This document shows, piece after piece, positions 57,291 to 64,000 of a stretch of DNA of 64,000 bases; position 1 is the stretch's first letter, and each line of letters starts with the position of its first letter. The position numbers were made by a program, and so were the translations under genes. The stretch is from a virus. Location of the stretch: positions 1 to 64,000 of IMG/VR virus record IMGVR_UViG_3300037156_000058, one strand, 5' to 3'. Under the pieces are notes generated by a model. It saw only the letters and a program-made list of their open reading frames with translations, did no database searches and was not told the DNA's origin.

Positions 57291-58810
57291 TCCTCCGTCC
57301 TGCGCAAATTAAATTCCGCGAAGACCTCCGTGACGCGTTGCGCTCGAATCGGGCCGTTCTCGGGGTCGCCAGTTGCGGATTCGGCAAAGGCACGGTGATG
57401 CAAAACATCCTGATGTCTGCCGTCGAAAAAGACAAACACGTGTTGATGTTGGTTCATGGCCGCGACCGCGTTAACGATGCTGTTGAACGTGCGACAAAAC
57501 TCGGAATTCCCCACGGCGTTCTGATGGGCAGCAAAAAGCGTGAGCGCTGGCACAAGATCCAACTCGCATCGTCCGATACCGTCCACCGGATGAAGGATAA
57601 GCCAAAGGGCGACCTGATCGTGATTGACGAGGCCCACCTCAGTCTTAGCCCTACGTTCCGTGGTGTGCTCGAAGAATACCCGAACGCGAAAATTATCGGG
57701 CTCACTGCTACACCAGTTCTCGGTAATGGAAAGCCGCTCGGCATCCGCTCGGGAGGAATTTTCGATTCGATGGTCAAGGGGCCTTCCGTTAAGGAACTAA
57801 TCTCTGACGGTCACCTTGTTCGATCTGAGGTCATTGCCCCTACTCCGCCGACCGATCTGAAGGGGTTGAAAAAACTCAAGACTGGCGAATTTGATTCTGA
57901 ACAGGGAGCCGCGATCTGCGACAACGCGAAGATCATCGGCGACGTGGTGGACCACTACCGACGCTACGCTTCGCATCTGAAGGCCGTCTCGTTTGGGTTC
58001 AACCAGAAGCACGCCTTCGATATCGCGGAGTCGTTTCGCGCTGCCGGTTTCAATTGGGCATATGTGGACGCGAATACTCCAGACGGAGACATTCACACGC
58101 CGGGAACAAGAAAGTTCATCTGGCACCAGTACGACAATGGCGACTTGCAGGGGATAAGCGCGGTAGGTGTCGTCGCGACCGGCTGGGACCATGCGGTCTG
58201 TAAATGCTTACTGCTTTGCAGCAAGACTAGCAGCCTTCCGCTCTATCATCAGCGCCTCGGGCGTGGCTCGCGTCCGCACACTGGACACGATCATTTCCGG
58301 GTCCATGACCACACAGGAAACCTGTTTGAGTTTATGGACGTAGGCCCGTTCTTCGAATCGGAGATCGACTGGAAACTCGACGGACCTCCGTCGAAAGACT
58401 CAGAGAAGCGAATGAGTACCTGCGATCAGCAGGTCCCTGGCGATCCCGCTCCCCGGTTCATCGGCCCGTACCTGAATGGCGTCATGCTTCCCTGCATGCG
58501 CCCGTTCGAGACCGGGCCGAGGGAATGCCCGAACTGTTTTATCCCGATCGTCACAGCAGGGCGCGATGCGTCCGAGATCGAAGCGGAGGCGGGTGAGCTT
58601 GAGGCGATCACGGAAGAAATGCGCGCCGCGGCGGAAGATCGTATTCGAGCGCAGTCGGTTCGTAAGGCGGAATATCTCGACCTCGTGAAGCTTCAGAAAA
58701 ATAAAGGCTACAAAAAAGGCTACCCGGCTATTATTTTTAAGTCCAAATACGGGCAGTGGCCGCCGAGCGGCTGGAAAGCTGAAGTAGAGTTCGCTGCGGG
58801 GGTCCGATGA
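57287..58810 (+). CDS. SF2 DEAH-box helicase with C-terminal zinc site
   Basis: 507 residues. Walker A in CGFGKGTV (Lys 34, with Gly-Thr after it, unlike the usual GKT/S), DEAH at 114-117 (VIDEAHLSLS), GLTATP near 138, motif VI HQRLGRGSRP. C-terminal CMRPFETGPRECPNCFIP gives a zinc ribbon. Fits a phage replication or recombination-repair helicase of the UvsW/Rad54-like SF2 class. Coupled with a VRR-NUC nuclease, CHC2 primase and P-loop ATPase. Confidence 0.8.
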   Translation: MILRPAQIKFREDLRDALRSNRAVLGVASCGFGKGTVMQNILMSAVEKDKHVLMLVHGRDRVNDAVERATKLGIPHGVLMGSKKRERWHKIQLASSDTVHRMKDKPKGDLIVIDEAHLSLSPTFRGVLEEYPNAKIIGLTATPVLGNGKPLGIRSGGIFDSMVKGPSVKELISDGHLVRSEVIAPTPPTDLKGLKKLKTGEFDSEQGAAICDNAKIIGDVVDHYRRYASHLKAVSFGFNQKHAFDIAESFRAAGFNWAYVDANTPDGDIHTPGTRKFIWHQYDNGDLQGISAVGVVATGWDHAVCKCLLLCSKTSSLPLYHQRLGRGSRPHTGHDHFRVHDHTGNLFEFMDVGPFFESEIDWKLDGPPSKDSEKRMSTCDQQVPGDPAPRFIGPYLNGVMLPCMRPFETGPRECPNCFIPIVTAGRDASEIEAEAGELEAITEEMRAAAEDRIRAQSVRKAEYLDLVKLQKNKGYKKGYPAIIFKSKYGQWPPSGWKAEVEFAAGVR

Positions 58811-59172
58811 CCGCCAACGACGTCACCAAAGATTTTCTACTGCTCGCGGCGAAGAGGTTCCCCGACGCGTTCATGTGGCGGAATAATCGAGTCAACGCGA
58901 AGATAAGAAATCCCGGCGAAAAGTCACGCTACGTAAAGGCCGGCATCAACGGCCAGGCCGACATAAGCGGGTGCTTTCCGGTTACGGTTAACGGCCGCAA
59001 GTTCGGTATTCGTTGCGAGATCGAGATCAAGGCTGGCGACGACGTGCAGAGCAAAAACCAGATCAATTTTGAGCAGGCCATGAAGCGCGCCGGTGGGATC
59101 TACATCATCGTTCGCGAGGCGGAAGCCGGTGTTGGTTGGTTGGACATGTTGCTTGTAGAGATGGAGCGATAG
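58807..59172 (+). CDS. VRR-NUC domain nuclease
   Basis: 121 residues. Core INGQADISGCFP then IRCEIEIKAGDDVQSKNQIN gives Asp, then E-I-K, the PD-(D/E)xK catalytic order, followed by Q...NFEQAMKRAGGIYIIVRE. Structure-specific nuclease; in phages these often process replication forks. Overlaps the primase by GTG/TAG. Confidence 0.8.
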   Translation: MTANDVTKDFLLLAAKRFPDAFMWRNNRVNAKIRNPGEKSRYVKAGINGQADISGCFPVTVNGRKFGIRCEIEIKAGDDVQSKNQINFEQAMKRAGGIYIIVREAEAGVGWLDMLLVEMER

Positions 59173-59822
59173 TGGGTGCCGACCTCCAGGCTATCCGTGA
59201 AGCAACTGACCCGTGGGCGTTGTACAGTTCCGCTGTCAGGCTTAAAAGACTGCCTGGGAATGTTGCGGTTGGATTGTGTGTTTTCCATAGCGAGAAGACC
59301 GGAAGTTTCCGCGTGAACCTCGCGGGCCACCGCTTCGCTGGAAAGTTTCACTGTCACTCTTGCCACGCTGCCGGAGATATTTACGATTTCGTCCGCCACA
59401 TAGACGGCTGCGATCTTCCTACCGCGATACGCACGCTGGCAGCAGACGCGGGCATAACCGTCTACGACCGTCCCGATACGCCGGCGGAACGGCGGCAGCG
59501 CGAAGCCGCCCGCATAGAAAAGGAAATCTGCCAGTGGTACTTCCGTCAGGAGTGGCAGAAGGCTCGACGCGGGCTTAACCTGGCGATGGCTGCATGGGCG
59601 GACGGAAATATTTTCGCCGATGACGTGGCTACCATCTACGGTACGCGACTGCGTTGGATCGAGCGTGAGCGCGGGACGGCGCTGGGACTGGCAGAATTCC
59701 GCGCGTCGAAGATCCCTGAACGGCGCTACCGGGAATGGCTGAGTGGCCACCTTGCGCGATATGCCGCGCGCCTTGATTTCGTTGCTCTTATACTGGATTC
59801 CGGCAACCAGATTCAGGTATGA
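59172..59822 (+). CDS. CHC2-type primase, zinc and N-terminal part only
   Basis: 216 residues from GTG 59172 (TAGTG overlap). Zinc ribbon C36, H39, C61, C64 (LCVFHSEKTGSFRVNL ... FHCHSCHAAGDIYDFVRH) is CHC2 of DnaG-type primases. No TOPRIM Glu/Asp motif is visible, so the catalytic half may be missing, or the protein may act as a zinc-binding helper of the ATPase at 60186. The helical second half (EWLSGHLARYAARLDFVAL) is unlike DnaG. Confidence 0.7.
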   Translation: MGADLQAIREATDPWALYSSAVRLKRLPGNVAVGLCVFHSEKTGSFRVNLAGHRFAGKFHCHSCHAAGDIYDFVRHIDGCDLPTAIRTLAADAGITVYDRPDTPAERRQREAARIEKEICQWYFRQEWQKARRGLNLAMAAWADGNIFADDVATIYGTRLRWIERERGTALGLAEFRASKIPERRYREWLSGHLARYAARLDFVALILDSGNQIQV

Positions 59823-59853
59823 TGGTGGTGCGGAGTTGCTGCCGCGCGGAACT

Positions 59854-59917
59854 GACCCAACGGGTCGCCTGCTCCTCACCTGGCGGGCGGCCCGCAGTCC
59901 TCCGAACTTCAGGTGAG
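59854..59917 (+). promoter_or_regulatory. Structured leader, two hairpins
   Basis: GACCC-AAC-GGGTC (59854-59866) is followed by an 8-bp stem CTCACCTG (59875-59882) with CAGGTGAG (59910-59917) that encloses GCGGG-CGG-CCCGC (59883-59895). The ribosome site AAGGTGA follows at once. The gap between the primase and the next gene (106 bp) is otherwise without a gene. Confidence 0.45.
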
Positions 59918-59928
59918 AAGGTGAGACG

Positions 59929-60189
59929 ATGCCGAACAAAGACAGGCTGTCAGAAGAAGAGTTTGTACGCAAAACCGTTATTTCCAATATCGTCGGAATC
60001 ACGAAATTTTGGATAACTCTTCGCGACTATCCGATAGAGAAAATGGTTTACTCCGGCGATCAGATGGTTGCTGAGATGTTGGAAAAATCCGGGCTTCGCG
60101 AAGAGATTATCCGCGTCATCGGCCTATACGACAGGGCTTCCAATACATCTACGGACTTGAGCGTGTTGCAGTACCGGGACTCCAAGTGA
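59929..60189 (+). CDS. 86-residue helical protein, unknown
   Basis: AAGGTGA precedes ATG 59929. Helical, charged (FVRKTVISNIVGITKFWITL), possibly DNA-binding or a small regulator. Ends GTGA-coupled to the ATPase. Not recognised. Confidence 0.6.
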   Translation: MPNKDRLSEEEFVRKTVISNIVGITKFWITLRDYPIEKMVYSGDQMVAEMLEKSGLREEIIRVIGLYDRASNTSTDLSVLQYRDSK

Positions 60190-61988
60190 CTCCGGAACCA
60201 GAACCTGAATCTGTAGACGCCAAAGAACTGGCGAAAAAAATAATTGAATCAGGCAAGGCCAGCGACACGATGGAGGAATCTTTTCTCCGCGCCGTCGCGC
60301 TGCTGACGGAACTTGAACAGGCACGCATCAAAATGGATCTTCGGGCGGCGTTTAAGTCCGCATTCGTGAAATCCGAATGGATGAGCCAGGTGCGGATATT
60401 TATTCCAAAGAAGCCTGTAATCGTCACACCGCGCCCACGTTCAGACCTGCCGGAAATCATCGTATCCGACCGTCAACTTCGCGATATCACGAAAGACGCG
60501 GTAGCGGCTCTATGCAGGGCCAATCTGGATAATCCGTTTCTTTTTGTGCGTTCAGGATCTGTCTGCCATGTAGTCCGAGATGAAATCGGCAGGCCGTCTG
60601 TTGAGGATGCTTCTGATTCCTGGATACGCGGCACGATGTCGCGAACAGCGGACTGGACGCGAGTGAACGAATACAACCAATTCAAGGGCACGTTCCCGTC
60701 GCCGGAAGTTGTGCGCGATGTTTTATCTCTCGATAACCCGCCGTTTCCGCCACTGATGTCCGTCACGGAAGTTCCGACGTTGCGCGCGGACGGCACAATC
60801 CTAGACCGTCCCGGATACGATCCGGTTTCCTCCGTTTTTTATTCTCCAGCCTCGACACTGACAACTTACCCGCTCCCAAAAACTCCCAGTCGCGAACAGG
60901 TCAAAGAGGCCCGCGATCTCATCAACGAAGCCATCGGTGAGTTCCCCTACGCCAACAGAGCCAGCCGCGCAAATGTATTCGGGCTCCTGTTGACTCCCGT
61001 TCTGCGGCCCGCTCTTTATGGCTGCACACCGCTCGCGGTAGTTGACGCTCCACAGGCCGGAACAGGAAAGTCTCTCTTGATCGACGTTCTCTCAATCATC
61101 ACCACCGGGCGGCCGGCGGCGATGGTTCCGTTTCCCTACCAGGAAGACGAGATGAAAAAGCAAATCGGCGCGAGTCTCACCGCTGGGCGCCAATTGATTG
61201 CGTTCGACAATCTGGAAGGGAAGTTGAAATCCCCGGCACTGGCTCTCGCGCTCACCGCCAAAGAATTCGAGTCCCGCATTTTGGGGTTCTCGAAAAATAT
61301 GACGGTCCCGAATATGGCGACATGGATCGTCACCGGAAACAACATCGTCCCCGCAGGAGACATGCCGCGGCGTTGCTACCAGATCCGGCTCGATGCAAAA
61401 GAGTCGAAACCATATACCGGTCGATCATTCAAGCATCCGGACCTTCTCCGGTGGGTGACGGAAAACCGCAGCCAGCTTCTTCACGCCCTTCTACTCATCG
61501 CCCGTTACTGGTTCGCATCCGGGAGTCCGGTGTACGACCTCGGCCCGGTAATTGGCTCCTTCGAGGACTGGCACCGCAAGGTGGGCGGGATTGTCACCCA
61601 CGCCGGGATACCGGGGTTCCTGTCCAACTACGCGACGTTCATTGAGCAGGAAGACGAGTCGCCCGCACAGTGGGAAGACTTCCTTGCCAGAATCATGGAA
61701 CTTTGGGTGGACATCGCAGAGCCGGATGCTTCCAAGTACTTCTCCATCGCGGAGATTGTAGACCGATTACGGGCAGCAGAATCATCCATACGCGACCAAG
61801 CTCCCGCCGAAATCGCGGACTGCCTTGAGCGAAAAGTAAACCACCGCATTGCAGTCGGCCGACTTTTCAGTTCCCGCCGCGACCGGCGCTTCGGAAACGG
61901 GAAAGAGCAACTGCATCTCGACCGGGAAGTGCAGGCCACCGACCACAAGGGATCTTTCCGGTGGCGGGTTGTTCGCACCACGTCGTAG
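60186..61988 (+). CDS. P-loop ATPase, replication-initiation type (D5/AAA-like)
   Basis: 600 residues, GTG 60186 in a GTGA overlap. A long N-terminal region (helical, DPPFPPLMSVTEVPTLRADG-like linker around 185-205) precedes the P-loop core: Walker A in VVDAPQAGTGKSLLID (289-296) and a Walker-B-like RQLIAFDNLEG near 338, then NMATWIVTGNNIVPAGDMPR (sensor-1 like). Resembles phage primase-helicase/AAA proteins that load at an origin. An iteron array follows its stop directly, so it is the best candidate for initiator or origin-bound helicase. Confidence 0.7.
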   Translation: MTPEPEPESVDAKELAKKIIESGKASDTMEESFLRAVALLTELEQARIKMDLRAAFKSAFVKSEWMSQVRIFIPKKPVIVTPRPRSDLPEIIVSDRQLRDITKDAVAALCRANLDNPFLFVRSGSVCHVVRDEIGRPSVEDASDSWIRGTMSRTADWTRVNEYNQFKGTFPSPEVVRDVLSLDNPPFPPLMSVTEVPTLRADGTILDRPGYDPVSSVFYSPASTLTTYPLPKTPSREQVKEARDLINEAIGEFPYANRASRANVFGLLLTPVLRPALYGCTPLAVVDAPQAGTGKSLLIDVLSIITTGRPAAMVPFPYQEDEMKKQIGASLTAGRQLIAFDNLEGKLKSPALALALTAKEFESRILGFSKNMTVPNMATWIVTGNNIVPAGDMPRRCYQIRLDAKESKPYTGRSFKHPDLLRWVTENRSQLLHALLLIARYWFASGSPVYDLGPVIGSFEDWHRKVGGIVTHAGIPGFLSNYATFIEQEDESPAQWEDFLARIMELWVDIAEPDASKYFSIAEIVDRLRAAESSIRDQAPAEIADCLERKVNHRIAVGRLFSSRRDRRFGNGKEQLHLDREVQATDHKGSFRWRVVRTTS

Positions 61989-62044
61989 ACAATACCAACA
62001 TCCTTGGCCATTGATCCCGCGCGCAGGACATTCACAACTGTAGT

Positions 62045-62315
62045 TTGGGGAATCAATTCCCCAACCCCCCACAAATAAGTCCCATAGAATCAACGTTGGG
62101 GAAATTGGGGAAAGTTGCTGACCGCCAGCCCTCATGCACGTAAAGCTACAACACGAGCAACACACAGTAACAACAGAATTACGGCTCTTATGTGAGTCCC
62201 ATATTATTTCCCCAATTCCCCAATTTCATACTGAAATCTTTTGTACCTGAAAGAAAATTAAGAAGTTAACTATTTGGGGAATTGCTTGGGGAATGGTTGG
62301 GGAAACGTGGGGAAT
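62045..62315 (+). other. Candidate replication origin with TTGGGGAAW iterons
   Basis: Copies of TTGGGGAAW: 62045-62053 and the inverted copy 62056-62064 (a near-palindrome with CA centre); direct pair 62096-62104 and 62105-62113; inverted pair 62207-62215 and 62215-62223; direct series 62274, 62286, 62297 with a variant at 62307 (steps 12, 11, 10 bp). Segments between are AT-rich compared with the genes. It lies after the replication ATPase. Also in this stretch (61989-62715) no convincing gene is seen. Confidence 0.7.
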
Positions 62316-62532
62316 TGGAAATATACCTCGGAGCCCACTCGCCGCCCCACCCCAAAACCCCCACGACGAATCGCCAGACCACCGTATTTAGCGTTTACAG
62401 CCCCGCCAGCGATTTCCGTGTGTACTGGGTGCGGAAAACCCCCAACGATTGAAATTTACCGTGGTTCTGTGATACTGGAGGCCATCCTGCATTCACACCG
62501 TACCAACAATTCTCGATAGGGGGGCGACGTGT

Positions 62533-62562
62533 GAGGTACTTGGTTCAGGCCCCCGGTACCTC
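62533..62562. repeat. 7-bp inverted repeat and small hairpins
   Basis: GAGGTAC (62533-62539) pairs with GTACCTC (62556-62562). Further on, small stems CTAC-AGC-GTAG near 62618 and CCTT-CGAC-AAGG near 62648. Part of the gene-free stretch; possibly an attenuator, ncRNA or origin-related structure. Confidence 0.35.
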
Positions 62563-62679
62563 ATGGTGGCAAGGAGATGGCTAGGAGGGTAGATGGCACA
62601 GGTCTACGTCTACAGCGTAGTCCTCGTCTATACCTGGAAGTAGTCCTTCGACAAGGAGTAGACCTACCTTGTCCTGTTG

Positions 62680-62709
62680 TTGATAACACTAGACTTACTG
62701 GGGTATACT
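62680..62709 (+). promoter_or_regulatory. Strong sigma70-type promoter
   Basis: TTGATA (62680-62685), 18-bp spacer, TATACT (62704-62709). Both boxes match 5 of 6 consensus positions. Expected start falls on the ATG at 62716. Confidence 0.65.
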
Positions 62710-62715
62710 GTAGCT

Positions 62716-62865
62716 ATGAAGACAGCAGAGCAGGTTCAGGCAAGGATTGAAGAGTTGATGAAGTGCCGAGAGGTGCTGAAGGACGCGAAGCCAGCCAGGG
62801 AAGACTGCGAAGCTCGGATCAATACCTTGCGTTGGGTTCTGGACATCGTCACACGGAAGTTCTGA
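62716..62865 (+). CDS. 49-residue coiled-coil protein, possibly leaderless
   Basis: Begins MKTAEQVQARIEELMKCREV, then helical to VTRKF. ATG is 7 nt after the -10 box, so the mRNA is predicted to start at or next to the start codon. A frame from 62677 would run through the promoter and is rejected. May be a small regulator near the origin. Confidence 0.55.
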   Translation: MKTAEQVQARIEELMKCREVLKDAKPAREDCEARINTLRWVLDIVTRKF

Positions 62866-62942
62866 CCACAACCTGTAGTGATCAGGCGCTTTACGCCGCA
62901 AAGCACGCCAGTAAACCCTTTGTTTTCAATCAACTTCCGATA

Positions 62943-62979
62943 ACAGCCATTATGTCAAATTATCCCGCTTTTTGGCTGT
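62943..62979. other. Inverted repeat between convergent genes
   Basis: ACAGCCA (62943-62949) pairs with TGGCTGT (62973-62979) in the gap between the plus gene and the small terminase. No T-run; perhaps a weak bidirectional terminator. GGCG-CTTTA-CGCC (62885-62897) lies nearby. Confidence 0.3.
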
Positions 62980-63001
62980 AAATCGCTGAAAACTTAGGCG
63001 T

Positions 63002-63442
63002 TTATTCTCCAGGAGCGCCGTCAACGATGATCGTAATGCCGGCCTTAGCTGGTTTACCGTGCTCATCGAGCATCTGGAGTGCTGTACGGTCGCCGTAACG
63101 GTTCGGAGCGAGCTTCGAGGCCACCCAGCGTCTCTGTTCGATCCGGAGCTTAGACCGTGCAACCCACTCAGAATCGACCTTCGCATCGCCATTTCCGGCC
63201 GTCGTAGTGTCCCTGGAAGCGTCGTCTGCGATCTCAGTTGCTTCGTCGATCAAAGCATCGCAGCCCAACCCGCGTGCACGCGCAAACTTGTTTCCCCACT
63301 CTTCCGATTCAGCCCAATCGAGCACCGTAAATCGAGACGGCATATCGGGATCGCGGCAGATTGCAGAGAGAGTTTCACCATGGCTCAAACGGACTAAGAT
63401 CCGCTCTTTCACCTCGTCGCCGTAGATTGCAATTCCTGCCAT
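63002..63442 (-). CDS. Small terminase subunit
   Basis: 146 residues. N-terminal HTH (DEVKERILVRLSHGETLSAI then CRDPDMPSRFTVLDWAESEE) and a helical core ending RIEQRRWVASKLAPNRYGDR, the signature of the phage small-terminase (terminase_6-like) family. Binds packaging sites and hands DNA to the large subunit at 50044. Lies apart from it, across the replication operon. Confidence 0.8.
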   Translation of the reverse strand: MAGIAIYGDEVKERILVRLSHGETLSAICRDPDMPSRFTVLDWAESEEWGNKFARARGLGCDALIDEATEIADDASRDTTTAGNGDAKVDSEWVARSKLRIEQRRWVASKLAPNRYGDRTALQMLDEHGKPAKAGITIIVDGAPGE

Positions 63443-63483
63443 GTGGAGATTTTAGCGCGTTTGCAGTCATGTGGCGAGATATG

Positions 63484-63870
63484 TCACTGATTAAGTAATC
63501 GGGTTATATGGGAATTTAACTCCTCAGTCCAGCGAAACCACTCGCCAACCGAACGAAGTTTTGCAAATGAATTATGGACCTGCCGTTCTAGTTTGCGGGT
63601 TCCGTGGATTGCGCCGATTAACCGCAACGTAGATTGCATGGCGTTCCTGGGAATTGCTACGCACGGCGTGCAGCAACGTAAAGACTGGATGCGTTTTTGC
63701 GGATTTTGCGACCATCCGATTTTGACGTAACCGAAACCTGTAACGATGGATTGACAATGGGCGAAATATACATAGCCAGCCTTTGCAATTTTGGTTTTTG
63801 GTTTGCGCTTCCTTCGGGTAATAGGGCATGGGTCCAATCCATCCAGGATTCGCCTTACTGAGGTTTTCAT
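63484..63870 (-). CDS. GIY-YIG/T5orf172-type nuclease-like protein
   Basis: 128 residues from ATG 63870 (ATGA with an upstream gene). GYVYFAHCQSIVTGFGYVKI then GWSQNPQKRIQSLRCC and KLERQVHNSFAKLRSVGEWF match the T5orf172/MUG113 type of GIY-YIG domain. Basic N-terminal tail. May be another mobile nuclease next to the terminase; catalytic residues partly present (Tyr-Tyr/Arg/Glu). Confidence 0.65.
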   Translation of the reverse strand: MKTSVRRILDGLDPCPITRRKRKPKTKIAKAGYVYFAHCQSIVTGFGYVKIGWSQNPQKRIQSLRCCTPCVAIPRNAMQSTLRLIGAIHGTRKLERQVHNSFAKLRSVGEWFRWTEELNSHITRLLNQ

Positions 63871-64000
63871 AGCGGCTTCAGGCTTTCGCGTTTTGCTCTG
63901 CTGAGTTGTTCGGAGACTCTCGCACGGCAGCGTTTGCAGTCGAGTCTGGGTTTGCGGTGGCACGGTTTTGGGCCTGGCCGTTTTTTCGGGATTGGGCGTG
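63867..64000 (-). CDS. 3' end of a basic zinc-motif protein, runs off the window
   Basis: Frame from the right edge ends TGA 63869-63867, overlapping the GIY-YIG start (ATGA). It reads RPIPKKRPGPKPCHRKPRLD then CKRCRARVSEQLSRAKRESL; Cys/His spacing suggests a zinc knuckle. Start is outside the window. Confidence 0.55.
   Translation of the reverse strand, partial: RPIPKKRPGPKPCHRKPRLDCKRCRARVSEQLSRAKRESLKPL

Noticed and set aside
62274-62519. 81-residue plus frame starting in the iterons
   Set aside because: Starts TTG within the repeat series and lacks a ribosome site; its first residues are just translated iterons. A coding role for the C-terminal part cannot be excluded.
1-64000. Diversity-generating retroelement linked to the LRR array
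   Set aside because: No reverse transcriptase or template repeat was recognised in the window; the idea would need the sequence to the left.

Overview
The window reads as a large part of a GC-rich, double-stranded DNA tailed phage (or an integrated or metagenomic copy of one). Evidence: a large terminase, an 819-residue portal, a scaffold-like protein and a P22-type major capsid protein, two tandem tail-tubular/adaptor-like proteins, a very large stabilisation/tail-hub protein, several fibre or tailspike proteins, a T4-type lysozyme, and a separate small terminase. There is no tape-measure gene, no sheath and no major tail-tube gene, so a short-tailed (podovirus-like) virion is the simplest reading. 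A small serine recombinase suggests a temperate lifestyle or DNA inversion. No tRNA, rRNA or CRISPR array was seen. The host is not proven; the tail proteins with Sec-like signal peptides ending in A-Q-type cleavage sites and the high GC content would fit a Gram-negative soil bacterium such as an Acidobacteriota member, which is only inference.

Layout. 1-11248 (+): a densely packed early or accessory run, mostly joined by ATGA overlaps. It starts with the end of a leucine-rich-repeat protein, then a TolA-like coiled-coil phage protein, an HNH-like protein, a Sak4-type ATPase, a VRR-NUC-type nuclease and many small zinc-ribbon, coiled-coil and membrane proteins. Two gaps in this run (about 3456-3650 and 4012-4135) are rich in nested inverted repeats and look like structured RNAs. 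11172-13950 (-): lysis genes and small late genes. 14003-51879 (-): the virion module, read from terminase and portal through scaffold, capsid, adaptors and tail hub to fibres, a pectate-lyase-like spike and a heparinase-like lyase. It is interrupted by several free-standing homing-endonuclease-type genes. 51958-52488 (+) is another HNH gene facing a serine recombinase.

52460-56463 (-): recombinase followed by a cluster of small membrane proteins, a beta-propeller-like protein and an HD-domain-like protein. 56675-61988 (+): a replication operon (zinc ribbon, DEAH helicase, VRR-NUC nuclease, CHC2 primase, P-loop ATPase). It runs into about 700 bp without a confident gene that carries some nine copies of a TTGGGGAAW iteron, a likely origin. 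62716-62865 (+) is a small gene with a strong promoter so close that its mRNA may be leaderless. 63002-64000 (-): small terminase, a GIY-YIG-type protein and the end of another gene running off the window.

The items I would look at first are: an LRR array whose eight 57-bp units differ almost only at two exposed codons; the two structured intergenic RNAs; a promoter-driven element at 33595-33719 whose ends pair perfectly and whose loop exactly holds a 26-codon reading frame; virion proteins with signal peptides; hairpins and promoters on homing-endonuclease genes; a conserved late gene with ATC where its start codon should be; and the iteron origin. All functional names are from reading the sequence by eye; no database search was run.
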